From Paraburkholderia susongensis (GTDB lineage: Bacteria > Pseudomonadota > Gammaproteobacteria > Burkholderiales > Burkholderiaceae), in contig NZ_FXAT01000001.1 in NCBI RefSeq assembly GCF_900177725.1, positions 124,001 through 188,000 of the forward strand: a stretch of DNA of 64,000 nucleotides, written 5' to 3'. The notes below the pieces were generated by a model, which was not told the origin of the DNA, ran no database searches, and saw only the letters and a program-made list of their open reading frames with translations. A program made the position numbers and the translations under genes. Shown piece by piece: positions 32,122-42,195 of the stretch (the stretch's first letter is position 1; each line of letters starts with the position of its first letter).

Positions 32122-33831
32122 CTACAAATTTTCGCGGATCATCGCGAACACGTCGGCGGACTGCCCCTGCAGCAGCGCCTTCGCCGAATACAGGACCATG
32201 CCGTACGCAGCGCCCCACTCTATCTTCGGCGGCATCACGAGCGTCATCGTGTCCACCTTGACGTTCAGAAGCGCGGGGCCGGGCGCGTTCAACCACATCA
32301 CGACGGCGTCTTCGAGTTCATCGGCTTTCGTCACCGTGCGCCCCCATAAGCCGATCGCTTCGGCGACCTTGCCGAAGTCCGGATTTTGCAGACCCGTGTA
32401 GAGCGGAAGCATGCCTTCGGACTTCTGCTCGATGTCGATAAATCCAAGCTTGCCGTTGTCGAACACCACCACCTTGATGGGCAGCTTCTCCTGCACCGCC
32501 GTCATGAGCTCGCCGAACAGCATGGCGAGGCCGCCGTCGCCGGACATGGAAATCACCTGGCGTCCAGGCTGGCACTTCTGCAGCCCCAATGCCATCGGCA
32601 GGGCCGCGGCCATCGTGCCGTGCAGCAGACTCGAAAACACCCGGCGTTGTCCATTCGTATCGATATGCCGATAAAGCCAGACAGTAGGCGTCCCATCGTC
32701 GGCGCAAAAGAGTGCATCGCTCGCTGCGTGCCGGTTGATCAGCTCGGTCAGATAGATGGGCGGGATCGTGCCGCGGCTCGACGCGACGGCCTTGGCGCGA
32801 TGGGTTTCCACCGCGCGGGCATGCCGTTCGACGAGCTTGTCGCGGAACTCGGTCGATGTGCGCGGTTCGAGGCGCGGCAGCAGAGCCTCCATCGTGGACT
32901 TGATCTCGCCGACCAGCCCCAGCGTGACCGGATGCCTGCGCCCGAGATGATCGGGCGCGATGTCGATCTGGACGATTTTGGCCTTCTGCGGGTAGAACTG
33001 CCGCCATGCGAAGTCGGCGCCCAGCATGAGCAAGGTCTCGCATTCGGATACCGCCAGATAGCCCGCTTCGCCACCGATGATGCCCGTCATGCCGACGTTG
33101 TACGGATTGTCGTGTTCAAGCGCGTCCTTTGCGCGGGACGTGTGGGCAATCGGCGCTTTGAGCCGCTCGGCTACGGCAAGGATCTCGGCGTGAGCGCCAC
33201 GGCATCCCGAGCCTCCATAGATCGCGATCTTCTCGCCTGCATTCAGGATCTCGGCGACACGGTCGAGGTCCGCGTCGCTCGGCCGGACCACGGGCACATT
33301 GGTATGGACCGAGTACGGAACGTCGTCGCTCGTACTGGCATGGGCGATGTCGACTGGAACGATCAGCACGGCTACGCCACCCTTCGCAATGGCGGTCTGA
33401 CAGGCAATCACCGCTTTGCGGCGTGCCTGCTGCGGCGTAATGATCATGTCGCAGAAAACACTGCACGATCCATAGATCGCCTTGAAATCGACTTCCTGCG
33501 GAAAGTTGAAACCGATTTCCTCGCTCGCCACCTGGGTTGCGATCAGAACAACCGGAGCCCGATTACGGTTCGCGTCCACGAGGCCGTTAATGAAGTGAAG
33601 GCTGCCCGGGCCGCAGCTTCCCGCCACGGCGGTCAGATTGCCGGTCAACAGGGCTTCGGCTTCCGCGGCGAACGCCCCGGCCTCCTCATGACGCACATGG
33701 ACCCACTCGATGTCGCTCTCGTTAATGTGGTGGGCGATGAGATTCAGCGTATCGCCGACGATGCCGTAGCAGCGCTTTACGCCCGCCTGCTCGAGAACTT
33801 CGACGATGATTTCCGCAACTTCCTTGCTCAT
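32122..33831 (-). CDS. ThDP-dependent pyruvate oxidase/dehydrogenase-type enzyme
   Basis: A 569-residue ThDP enzyme close to PoxB (pyruvate:quinone oxidoreductase), which converts pyruvate to acetate and CO2 at the membrane. The catalytic Glu is in HVRHEEAGAFAAEAEA, the ThDP-binding motif in SGDGGLAMLFGELMTAVQ through VVFDNGKLGFID. It lacks an obvious C-terminal lipid-binding helix beyond ADVFAMIRENL, as expected for a roughly 570-residue member. A paralogue of similar length lies at 54067. It follows an acyl-CoA dehydrogenase gene on the same strand (163-base gap in front) and is probably a separate unit. Confidence 0.88.
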   Translation of the reverse strand: MSKEVAEIIVEVLEQAGVKRCYGIVGDTLNLIAHHINESDIEWVHVRHEEAGAFAAEAEALLTGNLTAVAGSCGPGSLHFINGLVDANRNRAPVVLIATQVASEEIGFNFPQEVDFKAIYGSCSVFCDMIITPQQARRKAVIACQTAIAKGGVAVLIVPVDIAHASTSDDVPYSVHTNVPVVRPSDADLDRVAEILNAGEKIAIYGGSGCRGAHAEILAVAERLKAPIAHTSRAKDALEHDNPYNVGMTGIIGGEAGYLAVSECETLLMLGADFAWRQFYPQKAKIVQIDIAPDHLGRRHPVTLGLVGEIKSTMEALLPRLEPRTSTEFRDKLVERHARAVETHRAKAVASSRGTIPPIYLTELINRHAASDALFCADDGTPTVWLYRHIDTNGQRRVFSSLLHGTMAAALPMALGLQKCQPGRQVISMSGDGGLAMLFGELMTAVQEKLPIKVVVFDNGKLGFIDIEQKSEGMLPLYTGLQNPDFGKVAEAIGLWGRTVTKADELEDAVVMWLNAPGPALLNVKVDTMTLVMPPKIEWGAAYGMVLYSAKALLQGQSADVFAMIRENL

Positions 33832-33994
33832 GGACGTCTCCGGGCCCTGACTTGTCTCGATGATAGTGAGCAGGAGGAAGCGCGGCTATTACATAAAACT
33901 GGAATCCGCCGCGTGTACGCCGATGAACCCGACTTCGACTATGCGTGCGCATGACGCTTCACGGCGCGGCCTTCCCCCTTGTTGCACGTTCGAT

Positions 33995-35785
33995 TCAGAA
34001 CTGCTCGATCGACATGTCGACTGCACCGGATGCACCGCGCAGGATCGCCGTTTGAAGGGCTTGAACTTTCGGCAAGATCTTGTCCGCGTAGAAACGCACA
34101 GTGGCGAGCTTCGTGCGGTGAAATTCCTGATCCTCACCGGCTGCCTCTTTTTTCGACGCCACCAGCGCAGCGCGTGCCATCTGCCATCCGCCGCACACGT
34201 ATCCAGTCATCATCAGATAGTCGACGGAGCTCGCCAGCGCGCCATCGATGTCTGTCGACAACGCGGACAGCATCCACTTCGTCGCGTCTTCGAGCGCCTG
34301 CGCACTTGCCGCGACGGCCGTACCAATCGGCGCGAGCCGTGCGTCCGTGCTTTGCCCGGCTTCCAGCGCAACGCTACGCATCTCCGCGACGAGCGCGGAC
34401 ATCGCGGCTCCGCCGTCCGAGGCGAGCTTTCGTCCCACCAGGTCCGCGGCCTGAATGCCGGTCGTGCCTTCATAGATCGTCGCGATGCGGGCATCGCGAA
34501 GAAACTGGCACGCGCCGGTTTCCTCGATGTAGCCCATCCCGCCATGCACCTGCACGCCGAGCGACGCGATCTCGACACCCAGTTCGGTGCACCAGCCCTT
34601 CAGCACCGGAATCAGCAGATCGACCCGCGCCTGATGTCGCGCACGTTCGCTATCGTCCGGATGCCGGTGCGTGCGATCCATGTCGGCCGCCATCACGTAG
34701 GCGAACGCGCGCATCGCTTCGATCTGGGACTTCATCGTCAGCAACATGCGACGGACATCCGGGTGATGAATGATGGCGACCGCCTGGCCTGAGCGGCTTG
34801 CCGCCAGACGTCCCTGCACGCGCTCGTTCGCATACTCCCGGGCTTGCTGGTAGGCGCGCTCCGCCATCGCGAGCCCCTGAATGCCGACCTTCTGGCGCGC
34901 TTCGTTCATCATCGTGAACATGTGCGCGAGGCCTTTGTTCTTCTCGCCGACCAGATAGCCGATCGCGCCGTCCTTGTCGCCGAAGCTCATCACACAGGTC
35001 GGACTCGCGTGGATTCCCAACTTGTGCTCGAGGGACACGCAGTGAACGTCATTGCGCTGCCCCGGCGAGTCGTCGGCGTTCAGCAGGAACTTGGGCACGA
35101 GGAACAGCGAAATCCCGCGCACGCCTTCCGGTGCATCGGGTGTGCGGGCGAGGACGAGATGGATCACGTTGTCCGTCATGTCGTGGTCGCCCCACGTGAT
35201 GAAGATTTTCTGGCCGTAGAGACGATACTGATTACCGTCCGGCACGGCCTTCGTGCGTACGGCGGCGAGATCCGATCCAGCCTGCGGTTCGGTCAGGTTC
35301 ATCGTGCCCGTCCACGCACCGCTGATGAGTTGAGGCAGATAGCGCTGCTTGAGATCCTCCGAGCCATGCTGCCGCAATGCCTCGGTGGCGCCGGCCGTCA
35401 GCAGCGGGCACAGCGCGAACGCCATATTGGCGGAATTCCACATCTCCACGGTGGCCGCATGCAGCAGTTCGGGCAGGCCCTGGCCGCCGAACGCGGGGTC
35501 GCCGCTGAGGCCGCTCCACCCTCCCGCGGAAAATTGCCGGTACGCCTGCGCGAAACCGTCCGCTGCGACCACGCCGTCCTGCGTCAGACGCGCGCCCTGC
35601 CCGTCGCCGGTTTTATTGAGCGGCGCGAGCACTTCGGCCGCGAGCTTCGCGGCTTCTTCGAGTACGGCATCGGCCAGTTCAGGCGTGACCTCGTCGAGGC
35701 CCGGCAGCGACGACAGCGCGTCGAGATCCGCCAGTTCCGTCATCACGAAACGCATGTCGCGCAGCGGTGCAATATAGGTGCTCAT
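33995..35785 (-). CDS. Acyl-CoA dehydrogenase, large (about 600-residue) type
   Basis: A 596-residue flavoprotein of the acyl-CoA dehydrogenase family, the long subgroup that includes 3-methylmercaptopropionyl-CoA dehydrogenase (DmdC) and related fatty-acid enzymes. It shows [19 protein letters not shown] (flavin and substrate loop), [14 protein letters not shown], and [34 protein letters not shown] with the catalytic-base region. I start at the ATG at 35785 (MSTYIAPL); the longer frame into etfA is rejected. The etfA and etfB genes lie directly upstream in the same operon and supply its electron acceptor. It likely oxidises a fatty or hydroxyacyl-CoA for beta-oxidation. Confidence 0.9.
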   Translation of the reverse strand: MSTYIAPLRDMRFVMTELADLDALSSLPGLDEVTPELADAVLEEAAKLAAEVLAPLNKTGDGQGARLTQDGVVAADGFAQAYRQFSAGGWSGLSGDPAFGGQGLPELLHAATVEMWNSANMAFALCPLLTAGATEALRQHGSEDLKQRYLPQLISGAWTGTMNLTEPQAGSDLAAVRTKAVPDGNQYRLYGQKIFITWGDHDMTDNVIHLVLARTPDAPEGVRGISLFLVPKFLLNADDSPGQRNDVHCVSLEHKLGIHASPTCVMSFGDKDGAIGYLVGEKNKGLAHMFTMMNEARQKVGIQGLAMAERAYQQAREYANERVQGRLAASRSGQAVAIIHHPDVRRMLLTMKSQIEAMRAFAYVMAADMDRTHRHPDDSERARHQARVDLLIPVLKGWCTELGVEIASLGVQVHGGMGYIEETGACQFLRDARIATIYEGTTGIQAADLVGRKLASDGGAAMSALVAEMRSVALEAGQSTDARLAPIGTAVAASAQALEDATKWMLSALSTDIDGALASSVDYLMMTGYVCGGWQMARAALVASKKEAAGEDQEFHRTKLATVRFYADKILPKVQALQTAILRGASGAVDMSIEQF

Positions 35786-35798
35786 CGTTTGTCCCGAA

Positions 35799-36764
35799 TC
35801 AGTTCTGTTGCAGTTTGGCCAGTTCGCCGGACAGTTCCGGCAACACCTTGAAGAGATCCCCGACGATCCAGTAGTCGGCAACCTGGAAGATCGGCGCCTC
35901 TTCGTCCTTGTTGATGGCGACAATCACCTTCGAGTCCTTCATCCCGGCCAGATGCTGGATCGCGCCGGAGATGCCCACGGCGATATACAACTGTGGAGCG
36001 ATCACCTTGCCGGTCTGACCGACCTGGTAGTCATTCGGCGCAAAGCCGGCATCCACCGCCGCGCGCGACGCGCCCACCGCTGCGCCAAGCTGGTTGGCAA
36101 TGTCGTCGAGCAGTGCGAAGTTCTCGGGCGACCCCATGCCTCGGCCGCCCGAAATCACCCGTTGCGCGGACGTCAGTTCGGGGCGCTCCGAGCGCGTCAG
36201 CTGCTGACTCACGAAGCGCGAGCCTTGCACTTCGGGCGCGTGCTCCAATGCTTCGATCGCGGCCCCGCTGCTTTCCGTCTTTGCCGATGCCGCTGCCGCT
36301 GCCGCCGCAAAGGCTGTCGTTCGAACGGTGATGACCTTGACGGTGTCCGCGCTTCGCACCGTTGCGAGCACATTGCCTGCGTAGATGGGGCGCACGAACG
36401 TATCGGCGGACTCGACGGCAACGATGTCCGAGATCTGTGCAACGTCGAGCAGCGCGGCCACGCGCGGCATCACGTTCTTCGCGGTCGTGGTGGCCGGCGC
36501 CATGATGTGGCTGTACGGCCCGGCGATCTTCACGATGAGCGCGGCGAGGTTCTCGGCCAACGCGTGACCATAGTGCGCGGCATCGGCCACGAGCACGCGG
36601 GTCACGCCGCTAACGCGGGCGGCCTGCTCGGACACCTTCGCGCATTGCGCTCCAGCCACGAGAACATGAATGTCGCCGCCAAGACGCGCGGCGGCCGTGA
36701 TGGCGTTCAGCGTCGCCGCCTTGAGCGCCTGATTGTCGTGCTCTGCAATAACGAGTACGGGCAT
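35799..36764 (-). CDS. etfA: Electron transfer flavoprotein alpha subunit
   Basis: A 321-residue ETF alpha subunit. The N-terminal domain starts [22 protein letters not shown]; the FAD-binding C-terminal domain contains [15 protein letters not shown] and the [33 protein letters not shown] signature. It pairs with EtfB to carry electrons from acyl-CoA dehydrogenases to ETF-quinone oxidoreductase. It lies 15 bases after etfB and 13 bases before the acyl-CoA dehydrogenase gene, so all three form one operon. Confidence 0.97.
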   Translation of the reverse strand: MPVLVIAEHDNQALKAATLNAITAAARLGGDIHVLVAGAQCAKVSEQAARVSGVTRVLVADAAHYGHALAENLAALIVKIAGPYSHIMAPATTTAKNVMPRVAALLDVAQISDIVAVESADTFVRPIYAGNVLATVRSADTVKVITVRTTAFAAAAAAASAKTESSGAAIEALEHAPEVQGSRFVSQQLTRSERPELTSAQRVISGGRGMGSPENFALLDDIANQLGAAVGASRAAVDAGFAPNDYQVGQTGKVIAPQLYIAVGISGAIQHLAGMKDSKVIVAINKDEEAPIFQVADYWIVGDLFKVLPELSGELAKLQQN

Positions 36765-36779
36765 GTCTCTCTCCTTCGA

Positions 36780-37529
36780 TCAGATGACGCGAGCAACGTT
36801 TTTCAACTTGCTCACCAGTTCCGCGGCATCGGCCACGCGCACGCCCGCTGCGCGCTTCGTCGGCTCCGCGAGCTTCAGCGTCGTCAGCCTCGGCGTGACG
36901 TCGACACCAAGCGTCTGCGGCGTCACCACGTCGAGCGGCTTTTTCTTCGCCTTCATGATGTTGGGCAGCGTGGCGTAGCGCGGCGTGTTCAGGCGCAAAT
37001 CGACGGTGACGATGGCGGGCAGATCGACTTCGATGGTTTCCAGACCGCCGTCGATCTCACGCGTCACCGTGGCCTTTCCCGCCTCGAGCGTCACCTGCGA
37101 GGCGAACGTCGCCTGCGGCCAGCCAAGCAGCGCCGCCAGCATCTGGCCCACCTGGTTGGCGTCGTCGTCGATGGCCTGCTTGCCGAGCATCACCAGTTGC
37201 GGCTGCTCCTTGTCGACCAGCGCTTTCAAAAGCTTCGCCACCGCGAGCGGCTGCAAATCCTCGCTCGACTCGATCAACACCGCACGATCCGCGCCGATCG
37301 CCATTGCCGTGCGCAGCGTTTCCTGGCATGCCGGCACGCCGCAAGACAGCGCGACCACCTCGGTCACGGCACCCGCTTCCTTCATGCGCACGGCCTCTTC
37401 CACGCTGATTTCGTCGAACGGATTCATCGACATCTTCACGTTCGCGATATCGACGGCGCTGCCGTCGGCCTTCACGCGAACCCTCACGTTCGCATCCACG
37501 ACGCGCTTGACAGGTACCAGTACTTTCAT
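36780..37529 (-). CDS. etfB: Electron transfer flavoprotein beta subunit
   Basis: A 249-residue ETF beta subunit: [20 protein letters not shown] at the start, [18 protein letters not shown], and the AMP-binding signature with [23 protein letters not shown] near the C-terminus. It is the first gene of the etfB-etfA-acyl-CoA dehydrogenase operon. The divergent spacer towards the LuxR gene carries one copy of the TCCCC-N6-GGGGA element, about 365 bases upstream. Confidence 0.97.
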   Translation of the reverse strand: MKVLVPVKRVVDANVRVRVKADGSAVDIANVKMSMNPFDEISVEEAVRMKEAGAVTEVVALSCGVPACQETLRTAMAIGADRAVLIESSEDLQPLAVAKLLKALVDKEQPQLVMLGKQAIDDDANQVGQMLAALLGWPQATFASQVTLEAGKATVTREIDGGLETIEVDLPAIVTVDLRLNTPRYATLPNIMKAKKKPLDVVTPQTLGVDVTPRLTTLKLAEPTKRAAGVRVADAAELVSKLKNVARVI

Positions 37530-37968
37530 TGACGACTCCGTGTGTACAAAAGCATTTCATCCGGCCAGCCACGCGAGCGGCCGCAAAGAGAGGGCATCGT
37601 TCGGAACGTTTCGGGGCGCGCTCATCCACGTGCACAACCGCCCTGCGCCCTACGTGATGGCAGGAGCGGCCCCTTACCCTGTGGTCCGGGCTTGTGCATC
37701 GCAGCACGATGCGTGCGCCGCACACGCCTTCTTCTTCGAGGTGGTTGGCGTATCATCGGGTCAACCGTGCACCGCATAGGCACACGCCTCGCCAGCCACC
37801 CCAGGCGGTAAATCGGCGCACAGAACCGTTGTCCGGCCGCACTTCGATCTCCTCTATGGAATCTATGGTGACTCCGCGTGGCGTTGCGCAATATCCCCCG
37901 TATAGGGGAGCGCGTTGGCATGGGCGGGGGATGACAGCCAGGGTCGACCCGAGTGCCCGGAGCCGCCG
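37530..37968. other. Divergent spacer between etfB and the LuxR gene
   Basis: A 439-base spacer with no convincing gene. It carries the TCCCC-N6-GGGGA element at 37894-37909 and GGAG before the LuxR start. Promoters for etfBA and luxR should both lie here. Confidence 0.6.
37894..37909. promoter_or_regulatory. TCCCC-N6-GGGGA inverted repeat, copy 1
   Basis: TCCCC-CGTATA-GGGGA, preceded by ATA. It lies 59 bases before the LuxR start at 37969 and 364 bases before etfB. The same arms with the same 6-base spacer occur at 46257-46272 and 53811-53826. An operator for a LuxR/FixJ-type dimer is the best reading; identity of the regulator is inferred. Confidence 0.6.
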
Positions 37969-40707
37969 ATGCAAGTAATCGATGTAATCGCGCCAGCCAG
38001 GCCCTCTCTGCTTCTCGCTACGAAGCTGCTGCCGCCGCGCATGCCGAGGGGGTTGATCGATCGCCCGCGGCTGATCGATCTGGCGGCGCTTGCCGAAGAC
38101 AAACGGCTCACGGTCATCAAGGCGCCCGCGGGCTTCGGCAAGACCTCGCTCGCGCTCGCGTGGCTCGACCAGTTGCGCACGAGCGGCGCGCACGTTGCCT
38201 GGCTTTCGCTCGATACCGACGACGACGAACCCGCCCGCTTTCTGCACCATCTCGCGCAGGCATTGCGGCATGCTTGCGGCAACATCGGTGCGTCGGCGAT
38301 CGGCCTGACCGCCGACGCCTCCCTCGTTCCCGCGCAGTCCATCGTGGCGACGCTGATCAACGAACTGGTCGAAGTCGATGAGGAGGTCTATCTTTTCCTC
38401 GACGACTATCACCTGATCAACCTTCCCGTCATTCACGAAGTCGTAGCGTTCTTCATCGAACACATGCCGTCGCACGTGCACGTGGTGGTGTGCACCCGGG
38501 TCGATTCCACGCTGCCGCTGGCGCGCTTGCGGGCGAGGAATGAACTGCTGGAAATCGACGCAGCGGCGCTGCGCTTTAACTTCGAGGAAACGCAAAGCTT
38601 CATCGAACGCGAGTGTCGCGGCAAGCCGGACGCTTCCACCATCAAGTCGCTGTTCGCGAGCACCGAGGGTTGGGCCGCGGCGCTACGCATTTCGGCCTCG
38701 GTGCTGGCCCGGAAAGACCATCCGCCGGGGGCGGAATCAGGCACGCCGTCCGGTGCGTCCCGGCCGTTCGCCGCCTACCTCGAAGACATGCTGAAACATC
38801 TGCCCGCGGAGATGGTCGAGTTCATGCTGCGCACGGCGATCCTCGATCGGCTGAGCGCGTCGCTGTGCGCGGCGGTGACGGGCGTCGGCAACAGCCAGGG
38901 CATGCTGGAAGCGATCGCCGAGCGCCAGCTTCTGCTGGAGCCGATGGACGTCGAAGGACACTGGTTCCGTTATCACCATCTGATGCGCGACTACCTGTGC
39001 CAACGGCTTGAAACGCAGCACCGCGACGAGGTGGCGGACGTGCACCGCCGCGCGTGTCAGTGGTACGCGCAACAGGAGCAATGGACGGACGCTGTCCGGC
39101 ACGCCATCGCCGCAGGCGCGACCGACGACGCGATCTCGCTGATGGGCCGCTGCGCGATGGCGCTCGTGACGAAAGGCGATCTGCTCACGCTGCTGGGCTG
39201 GCAGCGCCAGTTCCCGGCGCACCTGATGCGCGGACAGGTACAGGTCAGACTGGCGATCGCCTGGGGCATGGCGCTCGCATTACGCTTCGACGACGCGCTG
39301 GCGATGCTCGACGCGCTGGCGCACGACACCGCCAGCGGCGCCGACACCGACCACATACGCTGGGAATGCGAGGCGATCCATGCTGTGCTCGCCGCGTTGC
39401 AGGACGATCCGCAACGCGCGCTCGCGATGGCGCAGGCCTGTCTCGCGCGGCCGTCGACCGATGTCTGGACCACCAACGTCGTGTCCAACGTCGTGCGGTT
39501 CGGGCACTGGAAAGCAGGCAACCTCGAAGCGCTGTACGCGACACCCTGGGTGCCCTATTCGATCGAAGAGGACCAGCGAAATGTGTTCTCCTCGGTGTAC
39601 CGGCTGTGCCTGCTCGGCCACACGGAAATGCAGCAGATGCACTTCGTGCTTGCCGAGCGGTATTTCATGGAATCGATGCATCTCGCCGAGCGTTATTCCG
39701 GCCCGCAGTCCATTTCCGCCGCCTTGTGCGCGCCGATGATCGCGCAGATCCGCTACGAGCAGGGCCGTCTGGATGAGGCCGAGGCGCTGCTGCTCGATCT
39801 GATGCCCATCGTCGATCTGGCCGTCCTGCTGGATAGCGTGCTGATCGCGTATCGCCTGCTCATCCGGATTGCGGTGGCGCGTTCGAATTCCGCGCACGCG
39901 TACGTGCTGCTCGACCGCGCGCAAACTCTCGGCTATCAGCGCGGCTGGCGTCGCCTCGTTGCAGCAGCGCTGGTCGAGCGCACGCGGCTGCATATCAGCG
40001 AAGGAAGAATGGCGGAAGCCTCCGCGTGTGTTTCTCAACTCGACGGACTCGCGGGCGAGGATACGCAATCGTCTCCACCTGTGTCGGCGGAAATAGACAA
40101 CTATCGCGCACTCGCCACGGCCTGCGTGGCGATGGCACAGGGCCGAACGGACGCCGCCGTCGAAGATTTGAGCGCCGCACGGCACAGCGCCGAAAGCCGT
40201 CACGTCGACTACCTCGCTTTACGCCTGCGAACCACGCTCGCGCTCGCGTGGATGAACGCGGGCAAAGTTCACGAGGCGATCGAGGTGTTTGGCGAGGTCG
40301 TGAAAATAGCCGCGTGCACAGGCCTTTACCAATCCATCCTCGACCAGGGTCCTGAAATCGGGCCGCTATTGCAGGCGGTTCGCGACGCGACGCGCAATAC
40401 CGCGCAAACGAAGGACGTGGCGAATTACATCGACCGTCTGCTGGATGGCTGGCGTGCGCTCTATCAGCCCGGCAGCGCGTCGGCGCGTGAGCGTGACGCC
40501 GAACGCGAATCGCTGAGCGCGCGAGAACGCGATATCGTCGGGCTGATCGCGCAAGGGCTGTCGAACAAGGAAATCGCGCGCAATCTCGGGATCGCACCTG
40601 AGACGGTCAAATCCCACGTGAAGAGCATTTTCGTCAAACTGGCGGTCGACAAACGCGCGCATGCCGTCGCACGCGCGCAAGCGTTGGGACTGCTAGGCAA
40701 TAGCTAG
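37969..40707 (+). CDS. MalT-type LuxR-family regulator (large ATP-binding)
   Basis: A 912-residue regulator. The N-terminal NTPase has Walker A KAPAGFGKTS (about residues 51-60) and Walker B VYLFLDDYHL (about 140-150). A long helical, TPR-like middle region follows, and the C-terminal LuxR HTH reads LSARERDIVGLIAQGLSNKEIARNLGIAPETVKSHVKSIF (about 845-885). This layout is that of MalT, AcoK and related activators that bind ATP and an inducer. I start at the ATG at 37969, after GGAG; the frame from 37915 has no site. It sits between the etf/acyl-CoA dehydrogenase operon and the PHA operon, and is a candidate regulator of both through TCCCC-N6-GGGGA. Confidence 0.92.
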   Translation: MQVIDVIAPARPSLLLATKLLPPRMPRGLIDRPRLIDLAALAEDKRLTVIKAPAGFGKTSLALAWLDQLRTSGAHVAWLSLDTDDDEPARFLHHLAQALRHACGNIGASAIGLTADASLVPAQSIVATLINELVEVDEEVYLFLDDYHLINLPVIHEVVAFFIEHMPSHVHVVVCTRVDSTLPLARLRARNELLEIDAAALRFNFEETQSFIERECRGKPDASTIKSLFASTEGWAAALRISASVLARKDHPPGAESGTPSGASRPFAAYLEDMLKHLPAEMVEFMLRTAILDRLSASLCAAVTGVGNSQGMLEAIAERQLLLEPMDVEGHWFRYHHLMRDYLCQRLETQHRDEVADVHRRACQWYAQQEQWTDAVRHAIAAGATDDAISLMGRCAMALVTKGDLLTLLGWQRQFPAHLMRGQVQVRLAIAWGMALALRFDDALAMLDALAHDTASGADTDHIRWECEAIHAVLAALQDDPQRALAMAQACLARPSTDVWTTNVVSNVVRFGHWKAGNLEALYATPWVPYSIEEDQRNVFSSVYRLCLLGHTEMQQMHFVLAERYFMESMHLAERYSGPQSISAALCAPMIAQIRYEQGRLDEAEALLLDLMPIVDLAVLLDSVLIAYRLLIRIAVARSNSAHAYVLLDRAQTLGYQRGWRRLVAAALVERTRLHISEGRMAEASACVSQLDGLAGEDTQSSPPVSAEIDNYRALATACVAMAQGRTDAAVEDLSAARHSAESRHVDYLALRLRTTLALAWMNAGKVHEAIEVFGEVVKIAACTGLYQSILDQGPEIGPLLQAVRDATRNTAQTKDVANYIDRLLDGWRALYQPGSASARERDAERESLSARERDIVGLIAQGLSNKEIARNLGIAPETVKSHVKSIFVKLAVDKRAHAVARAQALGLLGNS

Positions 40708-40804
40708 ACGATCCGCCGACCGTACCGGCTTCGGCAAACGATCGCGGCCACGCTAGCCACAAATACGCAACGGTTCGCGCTTCGATCGCCGCGAGTCCGC
40801 AAGC

Positions 40805-41647
40805 TCAACTCCCCTCCCGGCGCAGAAATTCGCGCACGACAGGCGCAACCTCCTTCGCCCGCGTGATGAGAAACAGGTGGCCGTCGTCGATCACATACAG
40901 CTCGGCAGCGGGGATGCGCGCCGCAAGAATTCTGGCGTTGGACAGCGGCACGATGGGATCGTCGTTGCCGTGCATGACGAGCGTCGGCTGACGCAAGGTG
41001 CAGAGCCAATGCAGACTGGTCCAACCCCAGGCGGCCATCAGTTGATAAAGGTATCCGCGGCCGCGCGGCGGCTGGATATGGCGGCCGTGCTCCTTGAGCA
41101 GGTCAGGATCGCGCCGGTAAGCACCGCCGTAGATCTCCGGCCCGACCTCTTGCAGATAGGCCGGATCGGTATAACGTCTCGGACCGATCAGCTTCGACAG
41201 AACGGAGAGTCTGGCCGGCACCATCAGCACACCGGGCGAAGTCGCGGCGAGGATCAGTCTGCGGCAGCGCACCGGATACTGCCGCGCGAACTGCTGCGCG
41301 AGCGCGCCGCCCCACGATACGCCGAGCACGTCGACAGCCCCGTCATACCCTAGCCGCCGCAACAGCTTGTCGGCTAACACGCAGAGTGTCGAAAAGCGAT
41401 AAGGCGCGAGCGGCAGCGGCGAGCCGCCCACACCGGGAATGTCGAAAATGACGACGCTGACGTCGTCCAGCGCTTCGACGAACGGCTCGACGAGTTCCAG
41501 ATTGGCGCCGATGCCGTTGAAGACGAGAAGCGGCGCAAAGGCATCGCTGCCGTGCCGGATGCCGACGCGCACGAACTGGCCGTCCAGATCGATCATCCGG
41601 ATTTCCATGCTGCTGACAGACTCGGGACTGGTATTCATTTTTTTCAT
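40805..41647 (-). CDS. phaZ: Intracellular poly(3-hydroxyalkanoate) depolymerase
   Basis: A 280-residue alpha/beta hydrolase that matches the medium-chain PhaZ of pseudomonads. The lipase box is in VLGVSWGGALAQQFARQYP, followed by RRLILAATSPGVLMVP, GWTSLHWLCTLRQPTLVMHG, DDPIVPLSNARILAARIP and the histidine in IDDGHLFLITRA. It hydrolyses stored PHA to 3-hydroxy acids. I start at the ATG at 41647 (MKKMNTSPES); an ATG at 41638 is nearly as good. It is the last gene of the five-gene PHA operon, 65 bases after the phasin gene. Confidence 0.9.
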   Translation of the reverse strand: MKKMNTSPESVSSMEIRMIDLDGQFVRVGIRHGSDAFAPLLVFNGIGANLELVEPFVEALDDVSVVIFDIPGVGGSPLPLAPYRFSTLCVLADKLLRRLGYDGAVDVLGVSWGGALAQQFARQYPVRCRRLILAATSPGVLMVPARLSVLSKLIGPRRYTDPAYLQEVGPEIYGGAYRRDPDLLKEHGRHIQPPRGRGYLYQLMAAWGWTSLHWLCTLRQPTLVMHGNDDPIVPLSNARILAARIPAAELYVIDDGHLFLITRAKEVAPVVREFLRREGS

Positions 41648-41712
41648 CCGGACACAGGCTTCTCGCAACGCACAGCATCGTGGTATCGGCGCCAGACGAC
41701 GCCCTCGCTGTA

Positions 41713-42129
41713 TCACCGCGCGCGTTGCAGCAGCGCCTTCAACTCCTCGACATTCTCGGCGACGCGCTTCGAGATCACCGCATAGCTGTCGGCCTGGGCG
41801 CGGTACGCCGTGTGGGCGAGTTCCTGCATGTCCGTCAGTGCCCTGTGCAACGCCTGTTGTACTGCCTCGCCCGCGGCCGGCTTGTTCTGCGCCGCACTCT
41901 GCTGCGCGACCAGCGACTGGAGCTGCGTCATCGTCGCGTTCAGAATCTCCATCTGTTTCTGGCCGAGCGACTGCATGCCCGTCAGCGCCGCCGTGTTGGC
42001 GGCGGCCAGTGCTTCGATGTCCTTGCGGCGCGACTCCAGAATGGCGTTCGCGTCGACGCCGGGCAGCTTGAACTGCTTGATGAGCTTGATGTATTCAGCA
42101 AAAAGGCTGTTGGGATTGGTCGATTCCAT
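41713..42129 (-). CDS. Phasin (PHA granule-associated protein)
   Basis: A 138-residue helical protein of the phasin family: LFAEYIKLIKQFKLPGVDANAILESRRKDIEALAAANTAAL at the N-terminus, then amphipathic helices rich in Ala and Gln (LGQKQMEILNATMTQLQSLVAQQ). Phasins coat PHA granules and set granule size. GGAGAA precedes the ATG. It lies between phaC (66-base gap) and phaZ (65-base gap). Confidence 0.93.
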   Translation of the reverse strand: MESTNPNSLFAEYIKLIKQFKLPGVDANAILESRRKDIEALAAANTAALTGMQSLGQKQMEILNATMTQLQSLVAQQSAAQNKPAAGEAVQQALHRALTDMQELAHTAYRAQADSYAVISKRVAENVEELKALLQRAR

Positions 42130-42195
42130 ACTAAGTTCTCCAGATAAAGTAAATTGAGTTGCTGACGGCGCACAACGCCGTCAGCGTGTTGCACG

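Noticed and set aside
35778..37532. 584-codon open frame on the plus strand over etfA and etfB
   Set aside because: Antisense shadow of two unmistakable ETF subunit genes; no domain and strongly biased composition.
37894..37909. TCCCC-N6-GGGGA elements as transcription terminators
   Set aside because: All three copies lie in divergent promoter regions, upstream of genes on both sides, and no T-run follows them; a regulatory site is a better reading.
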